Part shown: piece by piece, positions 40,757 through 44,657 of the stretch
Position numbering within the stretch: position 1 is the first letter of the stretch
How the letters are laid out: the number at the start of each line of letters is the position of its first letter
Virus record (IMG/VR): IMGVR_UViG_3300042307_000516
Span: 1-44,657 of that record
Direction: 5' to 3' (one strand)
Source of the DNA: a virus
Length of the DNA: 44,657 bases
Notes under the pieces: model-generated
Told to the model about the DNA's origin: nothing
The model's database searches: none
The model's input: only the letters and a program-made list of their open reading frames with translations
Made by a program: the position numbers and the translations under genes

Positions 40757-41130
40757 TAGTGAACCGTCAATCGAGTCTTATTGATTCGCTTGTATAGTTC
40801 AGGGTACTCACTTATCGGGAATGTTTCTTTTACCGTGTCGGTGATCAGCGATGTTTCGCGCCACCTTGCGATGCTTGCAACCTTCGCGCCGTGAATGTGT
40901 AACTCATCGTTGCTACCAATCATGTCCTTGATAATGGCGTCAACTTCTTTGAGCTCATCCTCAAGGCGCTTCTTGGCATCGTAAAGCGAGCTACGCTTGG
41001 CAAGTAGTTCATTCGCTAGCGTTAGATCTGCTGGCTCAGTGACCTTTACCTTAGCCTTAGATTCTTTAGGCTTGCTAACTAACTTGGACTTAGCCTCGTC
41101 AATTAGATCTCTAGTAGTCGTTGTTTCCAT
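40756..41130 (-). CDS. Coiled-coil early protein (124 aa)
   Basis: Residues 1-30 are Lys/Glu-rich and flexible, 35-75 are a coiled coil (LANELLAKRSSLYDAKKRLE, DELKEVDAIIKDMI), and the end (HIHGAKVASIARWRETSLIT, PISEYPELYKRINKTRLTVH) resembles the small phage proteins found beside Cas4- or YqaJ-type nucleases. A partner or regulator of the recombination enzymes is possible but inferred. It starts 28 bases inside the upstream gene. Confidence 0.65.
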   Translation of the reverse strand: METTTTRDLIDEAKSKLVSKPKESKAKVKVTEPADLTLANELLAKRSSLYDAKKRLEDELKEVDAIIKDMIGSNDELHIHGAKVASIARWRETSLITDTVKETFPISEYPELYKRINKTRLTVH

Positions 41131-41501
41131 GATTCCTCTTCTCTGTCATATTCATGTATTACCGGTGTGTACTCAGGTAGATCAGTTATAAACCGAGCTA
41201 TCCGAGCTGGTACCTTGTCTCTGGTTACAAAGTCAAGGCCTACCCATTCATCATAGTCGGTGAGTGGGTAATGATTGATATATAAGTCATCAAGTAGGTA
41301 CTCAATCTCTTTTATATCTTCTGGTGCCGTAAATCTAATGCTGTGATATCTACTGCTGTTGGTCTGGATGTTATTGAAACCAAACGCTCCCGCGAAACTG
41401 AGTTCATAAGCTGTAAGCGCTAGTTCTCCACTCGCTTGCGACCAAATATTGAAGTCATAAGCTGACTCCAAGCCGAGCTGATCAATTAGTTGCTTGTTCA
41501 T
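41103..41501 (-). CDS. Early hypothetical protein (132 aa)
   Basis: Unrecognised mixed alpha/beta protein: ESAYDFNIWSQASGELALTA, then RYHSIRFTAPEDIKEIEYLL, then WVGLDFVTRDKVPARIARFI. No metal or nucleotide motif. It overlaps its neighbours at both ends (20 bases upstream, 28 bases downstream), which supports translation as part of the early operon. Confidence 0.65.
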   Translation of the reverse strand: MNKQLIDQLGLESAYDFNIWSQASGELALTAYELSFAGAFGFNNIQTNSSRYHSIRFTAPEDIKEIEYLLDDLYINHYPLTDYDEWVGLDFVTRDKVPARIARFITDLPEYTPVIHEYDREEESWKQRLLEI

Positions 41502-41751
41502 ATTCTTCCTCCCTGTAGTCTTCGTGCCATAGATCTTTTGCTAGGCACCATGGGTGATAGAAACCGGACTCATCTTTATCCTTGACTTCTGCATCAAGGT
41601 AAATATCTTTACCGCAACTATCGCATTCGTAGCCTGAGCATTGAGCGCAGGCCCATCCATCATCGTATCCAATACGGTTCACAAACCTGCCGTATCCGAA
41701 CGCTGTACTCTCTCCACAATGTGCGCATGGATCTTCTATCTTCTTGGTCAT
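41482..41751 (-). CDS. LIM-like zinc-finger protein (89 aa)
   Basis: C-A-H-C, then WACAQCSGYECDSCG, then FYHPWCLAKDLW: seven Cys and two His arranged as two zinc sites, close to a LIM-type double finger. It likely mediates protein-protein contact. SD AGGAGGAA is strong. One of six Cys-rich genes in this early stretch. Confidence 0.7.
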   Translation of the reverse strand: MTKKIEDPCAHCGESTAFGYGRFVNRIGYDDGWACAQCSGYECDSCGKDIYLDAEVKDKDESGFYHPWCLAKDLWHEDYREEEYEQATN

Positions 41752-41761
41752 TATTCCTCCT

Positions 41762-42064
41762 CTATTTGATTCTCTGTATTACTTGCTCATCTGGTTCAGT
41801 ATCAAGTATGATCCTCCAGAATTCCGGTTCCTCGATGCTAGCGGTGTTTAGCTCACTTGCTTCGTGGATGACGTAAAGGTAATTACCAAATACGCCAGTG
41901 AAATATCCATGGTACTCAGCAATTTGCAACAAACTCAGCATTGAATTGTCAGTGCTAAAGTATCGAGTTAGTTTCTTTACTGCCTTTTTCAGTGATCTCT
42001 CTGTAGTGCTGTTTATCCGTACTGTTATTATCTCTGGTGCTGTTCTTGGGTCAAATATTCTCAT
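41762..42064 (-). CDS. Early hypothetical protein (100 aa)
   Basis: Unrecognised. RTAPEIITVRINSTTERSLK, KAVKKLTRYFSTDNSMLSLL, then YLYVIHEASELNTASIEEPE suggest an alpha/beta fold of about 100 residues. SD AGGAGGAAAA directly upstream. It is separated from neighbours by about 10-25 bases, within the leftward early operon. Confidence 0.65.
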   Translation of the reverse strand: MRIFDPRTAPEIITVRINSTTERSLKKAVKKLTRYFSTDNSMLSLLQIAEYHGYFTGVFGNYLYVIHEASELNTASIEEPEFWRIILDTEPDEQVIQRIK

Positions 42065-42088
42065 CTTTTCCTCCTCTTGCTCATTCTT

Positions 42089-42328
42089 TCAGTTGGTAGT
42101 GTCGCTTGTCAAGTATTTTATTAGCGTGTCTTGGTCCATCCCATCAGTAAGGCCGGGCCGATCAGGGTACTCCACGACGATCGCATAGCGTCCCTTGTGA
42201 GTGCTACTTGGTTGGATGTAGAGCTCAGCTTCAGGCTTGCGATACTTAGATACCTGAGCCGTGCTGTTGATCTCCTGCCATCCACTTTTGGATAGCGCTT
42301 CAATGAGTCTCTGGGTTAGCTTGGCCAT
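42089..42328 (-). CDS. Early hypothetical protein (79 aa)
   Basis: Unrecognised. N-terminal helix LTQRLIEALSKSGWQEINST, then strands KYRKPEAELYIQPSS and KGRYAIVVEYPDRPGL. The fold could be a small double-stranded-RNA-binding-like or ferredoxin-like domain, but this is a guess from the helix-strand order. TAATG junction with the HTH gene upstream. Confidence 0.6.
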   Translation of the reverse strand: MAKLTQRLIEALSKSGWQEINSTAQVSKYRKPEAELYIQPSSTHKGRYAIVVEYPDRPGLTDGMDQDTLIKYLTSDTTN

Positions 42329-42933
42329 TAGTCCAACTTACTTGGTGGCACTTCGCCGACCGGTAGCTCGATGATCTCTTGGTCAGTGATCTCATGGCCT
42401 CTGACTTGTGCTACTGCCTTGCGCATCGCGAAAGTAATGCTAGGCCAGAATCTTAGGGGATCCTCAGCTCGCATCTTATAGAATGCAGACTTAGGGTAGA
42501 GCTCATCCAGATCTTCTCCGGTGCTAAGTTTCCATAGCTCAACCTGCCACTTGCGCGTGTCTCCATATGGATCTTTCCATCCAGATTGATCAGTGAACCA
42601 TGTATACCATTTTGTCCATGAGTTGCGCGTGGTGATCTTCGAGAGCTCATCTAGGTACTCCTTGCGCTGGCCAACTGCAGACTCGTTTACTAGGGGTGTC
42701 GCGATAGACTCAGGGCCTCCGATATATTCCCATTCACTGCCTCCGTTGATCTCAATGTAGGCGTCGACGTCAGACTTGCGATACCAACTCGTGCCTCCCT
42801 GTCGAACGAATTTGATCGGGGATGTCTCCGGTTTGGTCCTCTGGTTGCGAAGCTGGTTCATGGTGAAGCCGGTCAGATCCGAGACTTCTCTCGATGTCAA
42901 AAGCTCACCGTATTTGGGGTGATAGGTGCTCAA
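42328..42933 (-). CDS. MerR/AlpA-like HTH protein (201 aa)
   Basis: TTG start at 42933 with SD AAGGAGA. Residues about 8-58 are a winged HTH of the excisionase/AlpA type: GELLTSREVSDLTGFTMNQL, then KFVRQGGTSWYRKSDVDAYI. The rest (about 80-200) is an uncharacterised Trp-rich helical part (WTKWYTWFTDQSGWKDPYGD). No integrase is present, so regulation or replication initiation is more likely than excision. It is first in its transcription unit after the 245-base region with inverted repeats. Confidence 0.7.
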   Translation of the reverse strand: MSTYHPKYGELLTSREVSDLTGFTMNQLRNQRTKPETSPIKFVRQGGTSWYRKSDVDAYIEINGGSEWEYIGGPESIATPLVNESAVGQRKEYLDELSKITTRNSWTKWYTWFTDQSGWKDPYGDTRKWQVELWKLSTGEDLDELYPKSAFYKMRAEDPLRFWPSITFAMRKAVAQVRGHEITDQEIIELPVGEVPPSKLD

Positions 42934-43178
42934 TGTGTCTCCTTGTAGTAGGTAAGTAGATTGTATTACAGATCTACAGAATGATTATGATTTTGTCAGT
43001 TTAGCTGTTTTTTGTATTTTGTGTGAAATTTTTTGGGGTGTTTTGGCCTTTAGTTTTCTCAAAACACCGTTTTCCAATTGATCTCCTAAGAAAGACACTT
43101 ACTACTTACTAATCTACTACTTAGCCGATTAGTAAGTAGTAAGTGTCCGTATAGGGATGCTGGTTGGATTTGCATTAT
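42934..43178. other. AT-rich intergenic region with two inverted repeats
   Basis: No gene is seen. It contains the promoter region of the 42933 gene (TACAAT and TAATAC in the TGTAATACAAT run, minus strand), an AT-rich stretch (42980-43080), a 9-bp inverted repeat (GGTGTTTTG 43037-43045 with CAAAACACC 43060-43068), and the 21-bp perfect inverted repeat at 43094-43147. GTAAGTAG-type words recur at about 42949 and 43132. It is a reasonable candidate for a control region or replication origin. Confidence 0.5.
43094..43147 (-). terminator. 21-bp perfect inverted repeat after the 43179 gene
   Basis: Arms 43094-43114 and 43127-43147 are fully complementary, with a 12-nt loop (TACTACTTAGCC). On the minus strand it follows the 43179 stop by 31 bases and is followed by TTTCTTAGG, so it can act as a terminator; being AT-rich and repeat-built (ACTTACTACTTACT) it could equally be an operator or origin element. 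Confidence 0.6.
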
Positions 43179-43592
43179 TTATCCGTAGACGATCTCTCCG
43201 AATAGGCCAACTTGAATGATCACGTCGAGAGCTTCGTCGTCTATGTATCCATAATCAAGTCCCTCAGCAAGGTCCTGAGCAATACTCCTCCGGATCGCTT
43301 CGTTGACTTGTGTAGCTCCGTTCAATACGCGTTCAATGCCTTCGATAATCGTATTGACGGTGATCAGGTACCAAAGATCATCCACTAGGACTTCAAATTG
43401 GTACCAGTTGCGGTGCCCAGACTCATCCGGTAATCCGCGTTTTGCGTTTCTACTCGCCTCGGCCCAGTAGGCAATAGCGCCTCCATCGTAAGCGGTATCA
43501 ACAAGGCTGATCAAGCTGGATACCCTGACTCCCTGTCTGATCTTCAATGCCACTGTATCGGTTGGGAATAGTACTGTTTGTGCTGTTTGCAT
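43179..43592 (-). CDS. Early hypothetical protein (137 aa)
   Basis: The start at 43592 (MQTAQTVLFPTDTVALKIRQ) has SD AGAAGG and a TAATG junction; a TTG at 43622 would add ten residues inside the 36-aa gene. AIAYWAEASRNAKRGLPDES, WYQFEVLVDDLWYLITVNTI and AIRRSIAQDLAEGLDYGYID look like a compact alpha/beta protein of the kind found in actinophage early regions. No catalytic motif recognised. Last gene before the 21-bp inverted repeat. Confidence 0.7.
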   Translation of the reverse strand: MQTAQTVLFPTDTVALKIRQGVRVSSLISLVDTAYDGGAIAYWAEASRNAKRGLPDESGHRNWYQFEVLVDDLWYLITVNTIIEGIERVLNGATQVNEAIRRSIAQDLAEGLDYGYIDDEALDVIIQVGLFGEIVYG

Positions 43593-43702
43593 TAGTTGCC
43601 TTCTTTCTTTATGTAGCTCCAAATTACTAGGGATGTGAATAGCGCCAGTAGTGTGAATAGTGCTGTTATGGTAATTGAATAGATAATTAGAATTAGCTCC
43701 AT
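43592..43702 (-). CDS. Single-span membrane micro-protein (36 aa)
   Basis: Read directly: ATG at 43702 and TAA at 43594-43592, both shared as TAATG with the flanking genes. MELILIIYSITITALFTLLA then LFTSLVIWSYIKKEGN: about 27 hydrophobic residues and a basic C-terminus, a classic small transmembrane protein with the tail in the cytoplasm. Perfect coupling at both ends argues that it is translated. It may act on the host membrane, for example in superinfection exclusion, by analogy only. Confidence 0.7.
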   Translation of the reverse strand: MELILIIYSITITALFTLLALFTSLVIWSYIKKEGN

Positions 43703-43986
43703 TAGCATTCCTCTTCTTCAGTAATCCAAGCGTCCAAGTGGTGCGCTTCGATCAGGTTGCGAGCTGGTGCGGTGGTGTTGCCTCTCCAACTGATCCCTTC
43801 AGGCAGATCGATCTCACGTGCAAGATCATCTTCCCAATAGGCATCTATGGCTTCGATGCAAGGCCGGACCATGCTTAGTGGTACCGGTGGATAATGATTA
43901 CTTCTCAGGTGAATCGCTAGTTGATCTTCTAGGGTAATTGTGCCTAGTGTGCCATCAGCTAGTTCGTGCGCGAAATTGCTTCCCAT
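43702..43986 (-). CDS. Early hypothetical protein (94 aa)
   Basis: Unrecognised. LEDQLAIHLRSNHYPPVPLS, then CIEAIDAYWEDDLAREIDLP, then WRGNTTAPARNLIEAHHLDA. The combination 'NHYPPVP...CIEAIDA...G-x-x-W(R)-x-x-x-APA' is a recognisable small protein of actinobacteriophages without known function. TAATG junctions on both sides; SD AGGAGGC lies in the upstream gene. Confidence 0.7.
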   Translation of the reverse strand: MGSNFAHELADGTLGTITLEDQLAIHLRSNHYPPVPLSMVRPCIEAIDAYWEDDLAREIDLPEGISWRGNTTAPARNLIEAHHLDAWITEEEEC

Positions 43987-44276
43987 TAGTTTGCCTCCTC
44001 TGTGTTGTATAGCTCCGCATGTGCGCGGGTTGCTAGATCGTAGTAGTAATTGAATAGATCGATACCCATTAGGGAATAGATCGTTGAGTCAGGCGCGACT
44101 CCGTAATCCTGCCAAGTATCTTTGTACTCAGCATCTAGATCGGTCCACTCCTGAACGATCTCACTGTAATAGATCGGGACTAGACCATCTGCATATTGGT
44201 GCAGATCGTCCTCAGGGTAATCGTGTCCTTGAAAGGGTGCTAGACCCTCCTTGATATCTTCGTAGCTAGTTAGCAT
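43986..44276 (-). CDS. First gene of the early operon (96 aa)
   Basis: Unrecognised acidic protein: YEDIKEGLAPFQGHDYPEDD, YSEIVQEWTDLDAEYKDTWQ, then IDLFNYYYDLATRAHAELYN. It has a strong SD (AGAGGAGA) and the leader hairpin 44296-44319, under the promoter 44328-44356. Tyr/Asp-rich and strongly negative, so a DNA-mimic or antirestriction role is imaginable but not supported by a motif. Confidence 0.7.
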   Translation of the reverse strand: MLTSYEDIKEGLAPFQGHDYPEDDLHQYADGLVPIYYSEIVQEWTDLDAEYKDTWQDYGVAPDSTIYSLMGIDLFNYYYDLATRAHAELYNTEEAN

Positions 44277-44295
44277 TCTTATCTCCTCTATTTGC

Positions 44296-44319
44296 TTAGC
44301 TGGCGGGGTTGCTAGCTAA
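44296..44319 (-). promoter_or_regulatory. Leader hairpin of the early operon
   Basis: TTAGCT (44296-44301) pairs with AGCTAA (44314-44319) just upstream of the SD. It resembles the TAGCC/GGCTA leader hairpins of units B-D in place and partly in sequence, though the loop is GC-rich here. Confidence 0.45.
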
Positions 44320-44326
44320 TAAGTTC

Positions 44327-44356
44327 ACTCTAATAGTCGGTTAGTCGATTAGTCAA
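44327..44356 (-). promoter_or_regulatory. Early leftward promoter
   Basis: Minus-strand -35 TTGACT (44356-44351), 18-base spacer, -10 TAGAGT (44332-44327). The spacer contains tandem 8-mers GGTTAGTC and GATTAGTC (44339-44354 on the plus strand), which may be operators. It is placed to drive 44276 to 43179. Confidence 0.6.
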
Positions 44357-44392
44357 GCATATTTTTATAACGGTTTGATAACGGTATTTTAG
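44357..44392. other. Short AT-rich link between early promoter and right repeat
   Basis: No gene. AT-rich, with near-repeat words AACGGTTTGATAACGGTATTTT. With the repeat it makes a gene-free stretch of about 380 bases from 44277 to the window end. Confidence 0.5.
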
Positions 44393-44657
44393 GCTAGCCG
44401 ATCCCTGCCTCACGTACTCAAAATTTCAATATCGGCAGTGTTTTCAGTGTCTATCAAATTGCTACGCATCACCGCGAGCGCTTTGGGCACTGTCTATACC
44501 GCAATTTGGCAACATCGCATCACATTCCACTCATTCCCTTGATAGGTTTTACAATTTTTGCCATCTCAATGAGATTTATTAGGCCCTGTGCGCCTCGTAC
44601 GCGCCACGGCGATGCTCAGGGTATGAGATAACCCCGCTAGCATCTCAATGGCGCTAG
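44393..44657. repeat. Right copy of 265-bp imperfect direct repeat
   Basis: Matches 7-271 with four substitutions and no indels. The window ends inside the hairpin terminator that is complete at 246-276 in the left copy. To its left lies a strong-looking leftward promoter (44328-44356) instead of the SD-type leader seen left of the first copy. Confidence 0.9.

Noticed and set aside
42328-42933. Excisionase with an integration module
   Set aside because: The HTH resembles AlpA/excisionase types, but there is no integrase or recombinase gene and no attachment-site-like tRNA fragment.
43094-43147. Inverted repeat as a mobile-element end
   Set aside because: The arms are adjacent with a 12-base loop and enclose no transposase; no target-site duplication.

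Overview
The window looks like the near-complete genome of a tailed phage (podovirus-like, P22-type head) infecting an actinobacterium. The host inference rests mainly on a WhiB-family gene (39732-40034, four Cys plus a DGIWGG motif), on frequent TTG/GTG starts, and on at least one promoter that appears to give a leaderless mRNA. The family set (SNF2 helicase, Cas4-like nuclease, D5-type primase-helicase, M23/LysM endolysin, glycine-rich and collagen-like fibres) resembles phages recovered from freshwater metagenomes, but habitat is inference. No integrase, DNA polymerase, tRNA, CRISPR or reverse transcriptase was found.

Layout. (1) 1-1767: short leftward accessory genes, each behind a repeated regulatory unit: an operator-like box overlapping -35, a -10, a leader hairpin and a Shine-Dalgarno (SD). 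(2) 1768-4774: rightward genes: tandem-HTH regulator, DUF1599/Nmad1 protein, small-terminase-like protein, XhlA-like membrane protein and a cassette of small basic proteins. (3) 22270 down to 4771: leftward packaging and virion block: resolvase-like nuclease, large terminase, two overlapping small genes, portal, scaffold, coat, connector, gp10-like tail protein, internal proteins and a 1,834-residue giant. The coat gene sits alone between two hairpin terminators behind its own extended -10 promoter. (4) 22302-33479: rightward tail-fibre block (collagen-like fibre, three related small fibre proteins, three glycine-rich adhesins carrying four glycine-rich modules), then endolysin, holin and a metallophosphoesterase. 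(5) 44276 down to 33469: leftward early/replication block: small unknown genes, a MerR/AlpA-like HTH gene, a run of Cys-rich zinc-ribbon proteins ending in WhiB, SNF2 helicase, Cas4-like nuclease, ssDNA-binding-like protein, primase-helicase and an HNH protein.

Genes within blocks are tightly coupled by ATGA, TAATG or 8-nt ATG...TGA overlaps. The two divergent points (1593/1768 and 22270/22302) carry promoters. The two convergent points (4774/4771 and 33479/33469) have overlapping stops and short hairpin terminators for the rightward transcripts.

The two ends share a 265-bp direct repeat (7-271 and 44393-44657) with four substitutions. The sequence left of the repeat differs at the two ends, so this is not a plain circular overlap. 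Two of the four substitutions preserve a hairpin only if the leftward strand is transcribed, which points to a structured leader RNA. This repeat, the repeated promoter units, a 32-bp divergent promoter, two out-of-frame overlapping gene pairs and the multi-adhesin array are the parts most worth a second look.
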